Shown piece by piece: positions 43,366 to 55,295 of a stretch of 64,000 nt of DNA. Position 1 is the stretch's first letter. Each line of letters begins with the position of its first letter. Below the pieces are notes generated by a model that ran no database searches, was not told the origin of the DNA, and saw only the letters and a list, made by a program, of their open reading frames with translations. The stretch covers positions 15,116,501 through 15,180,500 of the forward strand of contig CM074858.1 in the NCBI GenBank assembly GCA_037501455.1. Direction: 5' to 3'. This stretch comes from Lantana camara. Lineage: Eukaryota > Streptophyta > Magnoliopsida > Lamiales > Verbenaceae. The translations under genes were made by a program, and so were the position numbers.

Positions 43366-44259
43366 GTATGAATATTCCATACCTGTGGAGCTCATCCATC
43401 TTCAAATGAACAGAATGATCTAAGGACGTCAGCTAAATTCTAAGATGACTGCAAAATAAGAGTAATGGATTTTTGGAACCTACCCTAATCCCCAAATCCT
43501 AATTCACGAGGGAAAACATTTTTCTTGGTTTCGAGTCTTTCTATTGTAGCTTCCTTCTATATTTTTTCATTTAGCTAAAGCTTGTCTTGGAGACTACTGG
43601 AGATAGTGCCCACACAGAGGTCGGCGACGGTGAAAGAAAGAGCCGAGAGAGACGGAGAGAGAGAGATAGATAGAGAAAGAGAGAGAGTTGAAGGTGTCTT
43701 TGCTCTGTTCTGTTTCAGTATCAAAATTCTGTAAAGAAAACAAACGAAAAACTAATTGGATTTGGTTCGCATTAGATTATTATTTTTTAATTATATTTTT
43801 AATTTAATATTTATTTTATTGGGTTATTATTTAGCTTACTCTAACTAATCAAGTAGTCGAGTCTATAAATTACAGAAGGTCTTTTGGCCCTAACAAAATA
43901 AATATTGGAAATTGGTGTATAATGTAATTGAAAATAACTGAAGTAAAACTTTGAAAATGACCATTATAATGTAGAAGTAACAAAAAAAAAAAAAAAATAA
44001 AATTACGTAGATAATATGTTTAATATATTATTATATTTAACATATATATATACATAGCCTCCTTTGAGAGTCGTTTGCCTTGGACGCAAGAACATGGGGG
44101 CAAAGACAAATGACGAGTGCTTGCTTGGCAGATCACAGTGGTTAGAAGTATGTTGTGTCGGCAAATTTGCCTTGTTGGGAAGGATTTGCGGAGTTTTGTG
44201 CTTGATGGCTGGGTTTAAGGTAAGGATATGCGCATGTGTCGCGCAAGGTGCGCACTATA
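43366..44259. other. Non-coding stretch with (GA)n
   Basis: A GA-rich microsatellite at about 43645-43690 lies within sequence that, read on the minus strand, looks like a CT-rich 5' leader. AT-rich sequence with an A run follows at 43981-43996. No protein recognised. Confidence 0.4.
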
Positions 44260-44935
44260 CTTGGTGACTTTAGGCGCATATTTTGTGAATGCCCAGCAAG
44301 GTTGACAAAAACAGTCGATGGATGCGCACATATTGTTGGACAATTGTCCTATAAGGCTGGCGACAACGGCTGATAGCAAGCAAAATCGTGTGCGCATTGT
44401 GCAAGTGTTGTGCGCGCAAGGTGTATGCTGCACGCGCTTGGCGGTAATAGTTACTTTGACTGGAACGATTATGCAAGCAGTTTTCAGACTTAGCCGCCAA
44501 AATATTCAAACGCAAAGGAAGGCTTTGACTTGGGTGATTCTTGAGTAGAACTGACAAGTAAGTGGGCAAATTAAGCTGAATAGTGGGGGCAGTTATGGGC
44601 GGTTTTTGGAAAAAAAACTGTCCAACACTTGTGTCGCTTGTATTTTGATTTTAGCCTAGTTTTCTTTTTTTTTTGTTAACACACACTCCCAAACGGCCAG
44701 AAGGATTCGAACCCGAGTCATTGCCTTCGAGAACTAACCCTTTAACCACTTGAACCAACCCCTGTTGGCTGGTTTTAGCCTAGTTGATCGAGCTGTAATC
44801 AACATTATATAAAATTGCGATTGAGACTTGTACGAATTAGTGTGCAAGCTAAGCCAAAGTTTTTGTATTCTTGTTGAAAATTAATATAAAGTTGGGAAGA
44901 CTGGTACTAAACAGACCAACTCCTGAACTCTCAAG
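44260..44935 (+). mobile_element. Probable copia LTR remnant hosting a SINE
   Basis: GGGGGCAGTTATGGGCGG, TTATATAAAATTGCGATTG (TATA-like) and CTTGTTGAAAATTAATATAAAG followed by ACTCTCAAGCTTTCTTCACTAATGG resemble the promoter-to-end part of a plant copia LTR. Boundaries are not fixed. Copia protease sequence lies nearby on the other strand, so the link is uncertain. Confidence 0.35.
44660..44772 (-). mobile_element. tRNA-derived SINE, TSD TTTTAGCCTAG
   Basis: The minus strand starts CCAGCCAACAGGGGTTGG. The pol III A box TGGTTCAAGTGG is at 44746-44757, a perfect B box GGTTCGAATCC is at 44703-44713, and it ends in an A-rich tail. The direct repeat TTTTAGCCTAG occurs at 44649-44659 and 44773-44783. 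Length about 113 bp; no coding capacity. Such elements move with LINE-encoded enzymes. Confidence 0.9.
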
Positions 44936-45560
44936 CTTTCTTCACTAATGGCTACCCACGGGAGAAACACACACAATCTCTATAAGGTGTATACACAAAA
45001 GTAACTGCAAAGAGGGAGCTTGAAAAAAACAGTGAAAAATATAATGCACTTTTCCCAATGCAACATTTTTAGTTCATACCTTTGCTTTTCATGATCAGCC
45101 AAATAAAGATAACTCCTGCATTACATCCGTTAGGCAAAATAACCTTAATTACATCTTAAATTAATTTAAGTGCAATTATATTAAAGCCACATTTTTGTCA
45201 TTAAACAAAAACATATATTTTCAGTCTTTAGTTCTAGTCAGTTCCCAAGAATTACAATCTTCCCCTTTTCTGATGATGACAAAAATATTTCCTGTTGCAA
45301 TCTCTCCTTATCTTTAAGCATACAAAACTTCATAATAAGAGTCATAAGACTCCCCCTGTCACTATGCAACAAATGTCAGCAAAAAGAGTTCTAAAGACCA
45401 TAAAGACATGCATTCAGTATACCACATGATCAGAAATTTAGAGAGCTCTCCCTATCAATCCGCATAGTATGTATGTAGTAATAGATCAGATCAAAAACAC
45501 AAATTAAACATCATCACATTGTTTTTCAAAAAGTAAATTAAAAACACATGGATTATGTAG
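44936..45560. other. Unassigned sequence, possibly copia internal
   Basis: Low-complexity with AAGACTCCCCCTGTCACTATG-like text typical of the polypurine side of copia elements on the minus strand. No ORF. Confidence 0.3.
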
Positions 45561-45569
45561 GAAATAAGA

Positions 45570-45810
45570 AGACAAGAATTCATTAAATTTCTCTCCCTTC
45601 ATGTCTCCTGTCATGAGACGAGATGATCCACTGTTGAGAATCCATTTGACATTTTGATTGAACTCTTCTAGTACATGCAGAATCTATTCTGGTTCCAGGT
45701 ACCCTGATTTCCAAGGGTCCTCCATTGTTAGTGTTGGGAATAAAATTCTTTGGAATTCACACCCATTTGGATTGATTTGTTCTTCTTGACCAACATTTAT
45801 TTGCAATATG
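45570..45810 (-). pseudogene. Copia gag-end/protease remnant
   Basis: The minus strand at about 45660-45570 reads WILNSGSSRLMTGDMKGEKF, matching the copia protease pattern W-I-x-D-S-G-x-S-x-H-M-T-G-D with D to N and H to L. The stretch just before it resembles the region after gag. Frames are broken. It is too short to place in a lineage. Confidence 0.6.
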
Positions 45811-46560
45811 TCCCACATACACGACCCGAAACTCATCCAAATAGATGTCGAGTGAATTTTCTAAGTAAAGAATGTCACATATAATAAAAAAATATTTTTA
45901 ACTTATAATTAGAGTGTGGTGCTGGTGCATTATAGTCTAGGATTAACGACATGATTGGTATAATGGAATGGGGTAGAAATTGAATGAGCATTCCCACAAC
46001 CATTTATGATGACATGGGGTGGAAATGGAATGAGCAATCCCACATCCATTCCCAAACACTTGATTGGTACAAAATGTGATCAGGAATCCTCATTATTGAG
46101 ATAATGTCAATTCCTATAAACTTAGGTTTATCCATTCTTTAGTTACCCTATGGTATTGGTCATTCTCAATCTTCAAATTTTATTTACTTTTTATATAATC
46201 ACCGCATATTTGTTAAATGTATATATATTATCATTTCTTATTATTACAAATATATAAAATTTAATAAATTTTATTTAATATATGTAAAAATAAATATAAG
46301 TATAACTATAGATATACTATATATTATATATTTAAAAGTATATGTTCACTATATTATTTTATTTATTTATAAATTCGTAGGTATGCATAATAGATTAAAA
46401 TATTCATCAAAAACTAAATTTGACGCTTATATTAAATTTAGTTCTAAATATCATGCATTATATTAGATATAACAAAATCACATAATCTACATATGAATAT
46501 GAATATACTAATATATGTTATGATATTTATATGTTTATATAAATCTCTTTCTCTCTCTGT
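45811..46560. other. AT-rich sequence
   Basis: Short repeats of GGAATGAGCNNTCCCAC (45985-46050). No gene recognised. Confidence 0.4.
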
Positions 46561-46599
46561 CACACATATTAACATATTATGATAACAATCGGGGTGAGA

Positions 46600-48227
46600 A
46601 GATACGGGAAAAACGGAATAGAAATGCAAAATAGGGCTCCGAGTGAAAATAGGCCAAAGATGACAGTTTTACCGAAACAAACAAGCTGTAGGAAATGGGG
46701 CATAACTTGAGTTTTAAAAATGGGAATCAAGTTTTGTTTCTTGTAAATAAAACTAGACACATAGGGCTTTCCAATGATATATGGCATGAATCGTGGTTCA
46801 AAGGGATCCAAAAATGGCGGAGGTCTGAAGTTGAACGAGTGCAGAATTTCGGCGAAGTGGCGACACCAAAATAAAACAATTATATCTCACAATCTAGAAC
46901 GAAATTTGAGGTGAATACAATTGGAGAGTGTTCTAGATTCAAACAGGTTGATCGTGTCCGAAATTCAGGTCAAACTAAGTTCGTATGAAGGGGTACCCGG
47001 CCGGGCAGAACCCGCCAGGGGACTTTCTTCACAAAATCTCCCCGTCCGGGGAGAGGTTGACAGCAGGAAAAAGAGAAGAAGCAGGGTGGTTTCGAGGGGA
47101 AGGAAGGAAGGGCAACAAAGCAGCACGTATAGGCATGAAATGAAGCATCAAAACACTCAAAATCATGCACATCCATCACATATTCAAATGGTACAATCTA
47201 GCTCAAGACAAGGATGCATAAACCTCAAGTTCTTGCAAGAAAAAAGCTCAAGTATATCAATGGCAACTCTACAACCAAGCAACCATCAACTAATTTCAGT
47301 TCATATAATCATTATTGAGGCATATGTGATCATATATCTAGCTTGAAATCAACAAATAACACAAGAGTTGGCATATAATTTCATATGAACATTTAAACCC
47401 CTACTACTCATATCAAGCTTCAAAATCATATCAAACCTAAGTAGAAATCTAAAATTTATGGATGAAAATGACCACATAAGGATGTACATAACAATCATAC
47501 ACTTACCCCTTGAATTTGGTTGAGTTTGATGAAGATTTGAGCTCCAAACTCTTCCTTGGTGAATAGTGACGGGAATGGAGATGAGGCTTCAAGTTTTGCT
47601 GAATTGTCTCTTCCTTATCTTGCTTTGATCGAAATGGGAGAGTATGGGGTGGTAATGGGCTGAGTTGGGGTTAAGTGGGACCAAGAATCAAGTGAAAAGG
47701 TTGAAAGTTGAGGGACTTATGTGCAATATAGTGAAAGGTGACCATTTAGGCACTAGTAACTTGTTTCGGTCAAATTTCAGAGGCTCAAACAGGCTTAGAA
47801 AAATATAAGGATAGGTTCCTTAGCTTGAAAATCTTGTTGCGAGTCCAGTGCCACTTCCGGAATTCGAATCCGAATTCCTGATCTCAAGTTATGGCCTCCG
47901 AAATCCGAGGCGCTCTAAAACTCGTTAGGCCCTCAAATCCCAAAAATAAAGAAATGGTCTCCGACCAATTCGAACAAGTATAAACGAATAAAATAAAAAT
48001 GTAAACAAGTTCAGGAGCCAAATAATTCAAGTATATCACATATTCACAAATTAAAATCAAGTTAGGGAAATTAAATACAGGAGTTAAAACGTAAAACTTA
48101 AACAATTAGGGCACAAATGACACTTAAACAATAAAGTCAACATATAAATTAAATCGAAAAGGAAGTAAAAATGTCGGTAAACTCTCAAGCGTCGTCATAC
48201 CTGGCTTTCCGAAGAAACGGGGTGTCA
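46600..48227 (-). mobile_element. Gypsy LTR of the TGACACCCCGTT type (left end undefined)
   Basis: It ends on the plus strand with GAAGAAACGGGGTGTCA at 48227, i.e. it starts TGACACCCCGTTTCTTC on the minus strand. It contains a GC palindrome cassette (46990-47060) followed by a CAAGTATATCAATGGCA block also present at 55630 in the old LTR. The outer boundary near 46600 is a guess. Confidence 0.55.
46990..47060. repeat. GC palindrome cassette, CCCGGCCGGG type
   Basis: CCCGGCCGGG at 46996-47005 is a perfect 10-bp palindrome; CCCCGTCCGGGG follows near 47040. It sits at the equivalent LTR position of the other cassettes. Confidence 0.7.
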
Positions 48228-48429
48228 TACTCAATATCTACCACCGCGTAGGTGACCATGAGGGTCTTTCGCTATGGGGCGCTACCGAAAGAGGTGGCCA
48301 AGCGAATCTATCCACGAGGGACAACCTCGGAGCCCCCAAAGCCAATGAGGGCCGTTTTGAGGGGCTCGAGGGGGATGCTGGTTATATTCATTTTCTTGAA
48401 AGTGGTGTAAGGGAGAACATTAACGGAGC
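48228..48429 (-). pseudogene. Protease continuation, decayed
   Basis: The minus strand encodes LPYTTFKKMNITSIPLEPLK and IGFGGSEVVPRG, then a stop, and later VTYAVVDIEYDTPF. This is the usual retropepsin core after the D-S-G active site for this family. At least two stops occur. Confidence 0.7.
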
Positions 48430-50582
48430 TGTTGGAAAACAACAGAGTTAACGCAGCGCAAGTTTAAATTTTTTTTTCCAAAGGGCATCGTGATCTTGCA
48501 ATGTTCGTTTCAAAACTTATGGGATTACAAGAAACTTATAACAATTGAAGCTTTCTTGAAACGTTTTGAGCCTCCCTCAAACATTCTTCATGCGACATGA
48601 ATTCCCCGTTTCTCGATCGATTCTTTCTTCGAGATTCCAAAGTAGAAATCCTCTAGAGTATTAATCCACACCAACCAAGATTTAAATCATGTTAGTGAGT
48701 ATGCTAGTATTATAACATGCGTATTAAAGAAACTAGAAACGAGAAAAAAGAGCAAGAGAATTATCCCCAAAATTCCATGAAGTTTGGACGTGATCTCCAC
48801 ATCACGTGTAAGCTAAAAAAATTCGAACCCCTTAGTCCTTTTATAGGCTAGGGTTCGAAACCCTAATGTCTTGTAGGATATGGTCTCCTACTTTGACCTT
48901 TTCTCCTACTTTTCTTTCTCTCCAAGTAAAATAATATCTCCTTTAAAATAAGATATTTATTTTTATAGAAAAAGAGCTCCTAACTAATTTACGAATATTT
49001 AATTATTCTAGCAATAATTAAATATCTTATCCTAATAATATTTATTCTAATCATATTAGAATTAATACTTTATTAGAATAATAAAATAGAAGATATTTAT
49101 TTATTTATTTATTCTAATCAAATTAGAACAACTAAATAATTAAATACTTAGAATTGATTCTCCAATTAATTTTATCAAGGACTTAGAATTAATTCACTAA
49201 TTAATTCTAACGGGCTAAAATTAATTCTCCAATTAATTTTATTTTGGCTATATAATTAATTCTCTAATTAATTATATTTAGGGATTTATAATTAATTCTC
49301 CAATTAATTATATCTTGGCTTTATAATTAATTCACTAATTAATTATATTTGGGCGTGATAATTAATTCTCTAATTAATTAACACATGATCCAATTTCTCA
49401 AATGGATCATACATCCCAAACAATGCTCTCGATCCACACGTGTACTTTACACTTTGGTCTCGTTTCGATCAATTATTTGATCTTTCCATAATACCCTTTG
49501 AACCCCGGTATTTGTGTGTGACCTTCTAGGTTCAATATCAGTTAGCAGTGAGCCTAATTAATTAATACACTTTATTAATTAATTACCTCACAGATCACAC
49601 GACCATAGTCTAGCAACAGGTGTGTGACCCCTACCCGAAATGTGAATGTATATTCAAAAGAACCTTTCAGTCAATGACATCATGTGGGTTACAATCCTCC
49701 TACCATCCTATCTCTCGATTAAGATCTAGGGCATAGGAATATCGAGAGCCCTACTAATCTTAATCTTAAAACAAAGTTCCTTTCATACTTCATTTGATCT
49801 CAATCCAAGAAAACCCCATTTCTTGATGTCTTGATCTAACCACCTTGCGCAAGGATTTTAGGATGGAACATGAATGACTTGTGTAATAAGAGATCACCTT
49901 GCCTACAACAAGTGTAGGTCCTTTATTGATTCCAACAATTCTCATATGCCAGTTATGTAATCCCAACATAGGCGGTGGTTCAGGTGTCTGTATGGTGACA
50001 CACTTTTGAGCCTATATCAAAGATTACAGAGTTAGCTCATATGAGACAATGTGGAATCTCAAGTCTAAGGATTAATTCCTCACGTCATTGACATGTGAGA
50101 TATTTCCTAATTTGGAAGTTCTAGTAAAGTCCTTTCCCATTTAGGAATCTTCTCACACGGGACACTCTCAGTGAACTTGGTCTTACAACAAGCACCCTTG
50201 TATATTGTGTACGTATCAACTTATGCACATTTCACCCCATGAAACAGGATGATCCTTCTTAAGGATACAACTACACAAGCAAGTCTCAACAGAGGCAAAG
50301 TCGACACTCCCATTGTCTGTCGGCCTCATTGACTTGGAGAAGTTTCTAATCCTCGCCTATGGAGTTAAGAACTTGTTTCATGTGACATTCCCATAATGAC
50401 ACAGTTCTTAATGCCCTCATCGGATCAGAGGAGTTTTAGACATGCACACGTAATGGAAACACGTATTGGCACATAAGAAGTGTTCGTCTGTGACTACAAT
50501 AATTCATATATTATTCAAAGCTTGTCTACGATATAGGGAAAGTCCCAAAGCATAACAGCTTTCTAGGGTACTATTCCCAACA
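48430..50582 (-). mobile_element. Solo LTR, 2153 bp, TSD GGAGC
   Basis: The plus strand runs TGTTGGAAAACAACAGAG...GTACTATTCCCAACA, the inverted counterpart of the solo LTR at 40212-42140. GGAGC occurs at 48425-48429 and 50583-50587. It interrupts the protease frame right after the active-site motif. Confidence 0.92.
49150..49390. repeat. Seven ~35-bp AT hairpins in tandem
   Basis: TAATTAATTCTCTAATTAATTA-like units recur with the central C near 49160, 49195, 49227, 49262, 49298, 49333 and 49368. Each has TAATTAATT and AATTAATTA arms around a 3-5 base loop. Confidence 0.85.
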
Positions 50583-52786
50583 GGAGCTTCCACTATCAAC
50601 CAAAACCCTTTTTACAATGTGATTGTGGACATCTAGGCTAACCACCGTGGGGTAGTCAGAGGTTTCACTAGCCCCATGGGGTGTTACAATGTGCCCTAAA
50701 TCCCTATCACTGAACCCTATTACATCAGTCTCTTTGGGGTTACTGGCGCTTGCTTCCTTTATGGCATACACTTGTTTGGGCGCCGAGGGGCGTTGATCAG
50801 AGCTCCTGACATAGCGGCGGCGTGAGGCGTTAGAATCCCCATCCGAGGAGCCCCCGACGATCATGTCAATAACCGCAAAAGGAGCATTTTCTTGTTCAGA
50901 CATCTTCTGCTTGCCCCGGGTGCTGCTTTCTGGGTCACGCCCTCAGGGGCTTCTTGAGCGTGACGGACTCCTTCTCCTTTCTCTGGTCCGCTCGTTGCAA
51001 CGTTCGTCATAACGTTCCAACACTTTCACAAACTCCTTCAAGTGGCCTCCAGAGATTAGCCTTTGTATCTCACTTTTCAATTGGCGACATTCATCGGTGT
51101 CGTGCCCCTTCTACTTGTGGAAGGCGCAGTATTTTCCCGAGTGCTTCTGAGACTCCGTTTCCCTCAATTTTTTAGGCCTTTTGAAGAGCTTCTTATCTGA
51201 AAGGGATGTGCTCGAGTCTGTGAGGGGGAGAGGACGGTTTGATTCGCTCCTTGTGGGGTTCATCTCGTCCCCGCTCGTTCTTCTGGTGGCCGGGGTATCG
51301 GGGAGCATTTGACCCATACATATCCTCGAGCGTAAAATATGGCTCGGCGATTTCCCTCATGGCCATGAGCGATACTAGCCTTTTCTTGACAATGACGTCC
51401 GTAAACTTCTTACTCACGTACTGCTTGTGATTAACAGCCTTGAAGGGCACATGGATCAAGAAGTCCATTGAGGGCCTCTCCAACAGGAGCACCTCCTTGT
51501 TGAAGCGAGCAAAGAAGGATCAGAAGGGGCTCGTGTTCGCCTTGGACCAAATTATAAAGAGCCGTTAGCACAGTGACTGGGGCCTTTAAGGAGTTGAAGT
51601 GATTCAAGAATGTGTTGGTGAGATCCTCGTATGACCGGATCGAGTGGGGTGGCAACCTCTTGTACCACTCCTGAGCCATTCCAACGAGGGAAGTGACGAA
51701 AACTTTGGCCCAATAGTGGCTGAAATGTTCGTACAAGTGCATGAGATGCAGAAAATGATTCAAATATTCTGCGGGGTCGGTAGTTCCATCATAGCGGTTG
51801 ATGAAGGTAGGTACCTTGCCCATTCCAGCTTGGGCCATCAAAACTTCTTCAAGGAGGGGAGAGCCCCTCGCCAGGGGATGGTGGTATCCCCTCTCGTGAC
51901 TATAATTCTCGTAATTCTCCTCCTGCTCCTGGTGCCGAGGAGCGTATTTTTGTCGGGCTTGGCGGCGAGCATCTCTGGCATTGGCTCTCACGCCCCCAGC
52001 TTGGGGAGCTTAAGACTGTGCTCGAGAGAGCTGCTCCACCATATCCTGCAACCCCTGCAGCCGGTCTTGCACAACCGCGAGGAGGTTGGGATCTTCTTCT
52101 CTTCCCTTGCTACCTCGTTTTGAGGCCTGGGAATGTGCCTCGATGTCAACATCAATCCTCCCCACAGGCTCCTATTCTTCCCTCGGGGGAGCTTCCCTTT
52201 CGTTGGCTGGCGGCGATGGTGGCCTTGCCTGTAGTACAAGCTGGGCCACCATGAGTGGATGAACTTGACACCCTCCCATGGGAGGGGCAATTTGTGCGGC
52301 CTGCCCCGAGGGAAAATAAGTTGCGATGAAGTTCTTCCAAGCGTTCTGGGCCGCTTGAATTTCACATTGGGCGTACACAGCCTGTAGCTGCCTTTGTTTC
52401 ATTGGGGGCATCTCCACCCCCCTCAATCTCCCTAGGAACCACCACCGGAAGCTGAACCTGGCCGGCGTGGTAAGGCTGGACCATGGGGAGCATGGGGGAA
52501 GGGGTTAAGGAGTAACCAGGTGGAGGCATCATGATGGGGTATCCTCCTGGGTGAACTTGGGTGGCGAGGAGCTGAGTCTGGGGAATATGGAGTCCAGATC
52601 CTCCCACCACCATGGCGGCGGGTTGTTTCTCGTTGACCTCCGTCGCGGGCGTGACTCGCTCCACCGTGAGGGGGCCCCTCCAGCTGGTGGCGTGCCTCCA
52701 GTAGTAGCTGGGAGTGAGGCGTTGTCGTTGCCGCCTAGTGGAAGGTCATCGCCGCCTCCTACTGCACCTGTTCTGGTGGTGACCAT
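50583..52786 (-). pseudogene. gag: Gag and protease start of Tat/Retand-like gypsy element, decayed
   Basis: Starts at 52786 (MVTTRTGAVGGG). Pro/Gln-rich N-terminal sequence spans 52786-52172. The gag domain lies at 51991-51431 (DGTTDPAEYLNHFLHLMHLYE, VGMAQEWYKRLPPHSIRSYED, LVQGEHEPL). Frame shifts near 51500; the remainder (DFLIHVPFKAVNHK, LVSLMAMREIAEPYF) is in another frame to 51193. A zinc-knuckle stretch (CAFHK-stop-KGHDTDEC) has a TAG near 51110. The protease opening at 50903-50590 (VIDMIVGG, VKRVLVDSGSS) retains the D-S-G active site and is then cut by the solo LTR. Confidence 0.8.
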
Positions 52787-52842
52787 AGTGAAAACAGTGT
52801 TTGTATCTCAATTAGCAAAGAAGAAGAAAGGAAGAAAGTGGT

Positions 52843-52860
52843 TTCCCACAGACGGCGCCA
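52843..52860 (-). other. Primer binding site TGGCGCCGTCTGTGGGAA
   Basis: Identical to the site at 21573-21590; four bases separate it from the LTR. Confidence 0.85.
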
Positions 52861-52864
52861 AAAA

Positions 52865-53667
52865 TGATGGGTCCGAATCTGAGGTATCAAACTCCGATCA
52901 CTTTACTATTTGTTTAGTGTGGGAAAACAGGGGATGGAACTCAGGTCGAATTCGCCGGAAAAGTAAAGGGGGTTCAACTTGCTAGGACAAACACCAAAAC
53001 AAACGGTCAGAAGGCCAAACTGGGGAACTAGGGGTGATGCCCAGTTGGGCTCTCTGACGCTCAAGTCAGATGATTATCTGAAGAAGATGAAGTAGAAGCA
53101 GAGTTCAAGTATGGAAGATTGCTTACAGTGGAGGAGATGAACTCCCTTATTTATAGTTAAGGGCCAGGGACCTTTTGGTAATTATAATCGTGTGGTCCTG
53201 ATCTAATGTTGCCCTAACACGTAGCGTGACGAGGAGGAACCTAGGAGGAATCTCCTGCAAAAGCTGATGTAAAGTTGGTGGTGGGCAACAGTGGAAGGTG
53301 CGCGGGCGGGTACCTTGTGTCAGAGAGCCGTTTTGGGTTGTTACCGAGGGCGAAGGGCACGCTCGGGTTTTGATATGAGCCCTGGAGGCTCGCAGGTCCG
53401 AGGGGCACCTGGGCCAAGGCTGAGAGACATGAGTTTGGTTCTCTGTTCATCCAAGTGGGAGAGTATTCCGAGGGTGAGCGTATGGGGGCTCGGAGGATCA
53501 TAATACCCCTCGCTCGGGAGTTGACTCCTTTGAAGAATTGAGACGTCCTGGGGAATGAGGGTGAGGCTCGTTCCGAGGGCGATCCATTTAGGACACTGAC
53601 TTCCATGTGTCCCATAACGGTGACGCCACGTGTCAACACGAGGGTCAAACGTATTTTTGCCTCATCA
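52865..53667 (-). mobile_element. 5' LTR of the broken gypsy element (803 bp)
   Basis: The plus strand starts TGATGGGTCCGAATC and ends GCCTCATCA. GGGAC (53668-53672) would be the outer target duplication, but the partner is lost. No similar LTR is found at the other end. Confidence 0.75.
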
Positions 53668-53781
53668 GGGACATTACTAAATAAATATTTATAATTTTGT
53701 GTTAAATTTTTATATAAATTAAGAATAGTTTTTAAAATATTGAAATAAATAGGCTACTTTTTTATAATATAGGATGAGGTA

Positions 53782-53830
<49 letters not shown>

Positions 53831-53982
53831 GATGAAATGGGTGTTTGCAAATTATACTCCACCTAGAAGTTAAAACATATGTTAAAGTTGTAAAATTTTT
53901 GCAATAGTAAAATTTTGCAGAGAAAAGTTGAGAATTACTTTTAATCTTTATCAAGTTACATATATATCCGTTTCCAAAAAAA

Positions 53983-54016
<34 letters not shown>

Positions 54017-54654
54017 TATATCACTAAAATATTTTTAGATCATTTTTTGGGCAATTTAATATGATTTCAGTAATATATTAATATAAAAAATAGTTTAAAA
54101 TTATTTATGACAATTATGTATAATGAATGAAATCATGTGAAGCATAGATAATGAAAAATAAAATAGAATGAATTAAAAATAAATAAATCCATAAGAATTA
54201 ATAAAATAGAAAAATAAATTTATCTAATAATTAGAGATTTTTTTGTAGATTTTTAATTGAAAGGAGAAGAAATAATTATAGGCTAGAGTTCTATTTAAAT
54301 GTAAAAAATAATGTAAGAATATTAATATTTTAGTGTGGATAATATTATCTAAATTAAATTTCATTTAATTATAGAAAATAGTATAATCTAGCGTTTATTA
54401 TAAATATTTATTTTTAGAGTTTACAAACACACTCAAAATTAATAAGTATTTATTTTTAGAATTTACAAACACCATTAAAATTTATTTATTCATTTTAGGA
54501 GTCGATTTCAATTTAATTATTTTATTATGGGGTCAAATAGTTATAATTTGGTGTATTAACAAAATATTATAAATCAAATATATAAATACATAATTGAAAA
54601 AAAAATTGAGTGGGGTCAAGTGACCCCACTTGGCCTCATTTGGCGCCGCCCATG
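53668..54654. other. AT-rich right part of the hAT-like nest
   Basis: It contains (TA)n at 53789-53827, a 26-base A run followed by (TA)n near 53976-54020, and GGGTGTTTGCAAATTATA (about 53840), whose inverted counterpart AATTTACAAACACC occurs near 54465, suggesting a small MITE at about 53838-54475. GGGGTGTTTGCAAACTC near 42772 is a related copy. Confidence 0.45.
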
Positions 54655-54714
54655 CTTATTCATATGAGATGCGAGAATGCAACACTTAAATCATTCAAGT
54701 TGTAACACATAAAA

Positions 54715-55058
54715 TTAGATTTAAATTAAATTTATAAAATTAAACAAGAATTATAACATATCACATAACAAATTAATATTTCATGAATTAAAATTTGGTT
54801 AATATTAAGTATCATTCATTAAAATTAAATTCATAAGTTTGAACAAGATTTATAACATATTATATAATAAATTACATATATATAAATTAGATTTAAATTA
54901 AATTTATAAAATTAAACAAGAATTATAACATATCACATAACAAATTAATATTTCATGAATTAAAATTTGGTTAATATTAAGTATCATTCATTAAAATTAA
55001 ATTCATAAGTTTGAACAAGATTTATAACATATTATATAATAAATTACATATATATATA
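54715..55058. repeat. 172-bp tandem duplication
   Basis: TTAGATTTAAATTAAATTTA starts at 54715 and 54887; the units are nearly identical through TATATAATAAATTACATATA. Confidence 0.92.
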
Positions 55059-55295
55059 AATAACAACCAAAGCTAATACTAATATGATATTATATATAAT
55101 AGATAAATATTATATTTATAACTAATAAACAAAGATGTTAACAAATATATCAAGTAAAGCAACTAAGGAATGCATGCAGTACGTACCCACACATGCACAC
55201 ATGCATAATATACACACAACCATGCACATTACTTTCATGAATTTGCAACAGTCAGGTAAGCCATTAATTCGCCAAACAAAGCAGCAGCTCGAACA

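Larger units (their letters stand above)
48228..53667 (-). mobile_element. Broken gypsy element (Tat/Retand-like): 5' LTR, gag, protease
   Basis: On the minus strand: an 803-bp LTR (53667-52865), primer site TGGCGCCGTCTGTGGGAA (52860-52843), decayed gag (52786-50900), a protease start, then a solo LTR insertion (50582-48430), and protease continuing to 48228, where another LTR cuts it. RT, RNase H, integrase and the 3' LTR are missing. Confidence 0.8.
42457..54654. mobile_element. Candidate hAT-like element, ~12.2 kb, heavily nested
   Basis: The left end reads CAGGGGCGACTCCAGG and the right end, complemented, CATGGGCGGCGCCAAA, an imperfect terminal inverted repeat. The flanks CTTATGCA (42449-42456) and CTTATTCA (54655-54662) agree at 7 of 8 bases, and beyond them old LTR sequence appears to continue on both sides. 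Most of the interior is later insertions (SINE, copia and gypsy pieces). No transposase was recognised. Confidence 0.45.

Noticed and set aside
44703..44757. tRNA gene
   Set aside because: The A and B boxes are present, but there is no cloverleaf; the A-rich tail and TSD identify a SINE.
52551..52985. Plus-strand 144-codon ORF
   Set aside because: Antisense to the decayed gypsy gag and crossing its primer site and LTR boundary.
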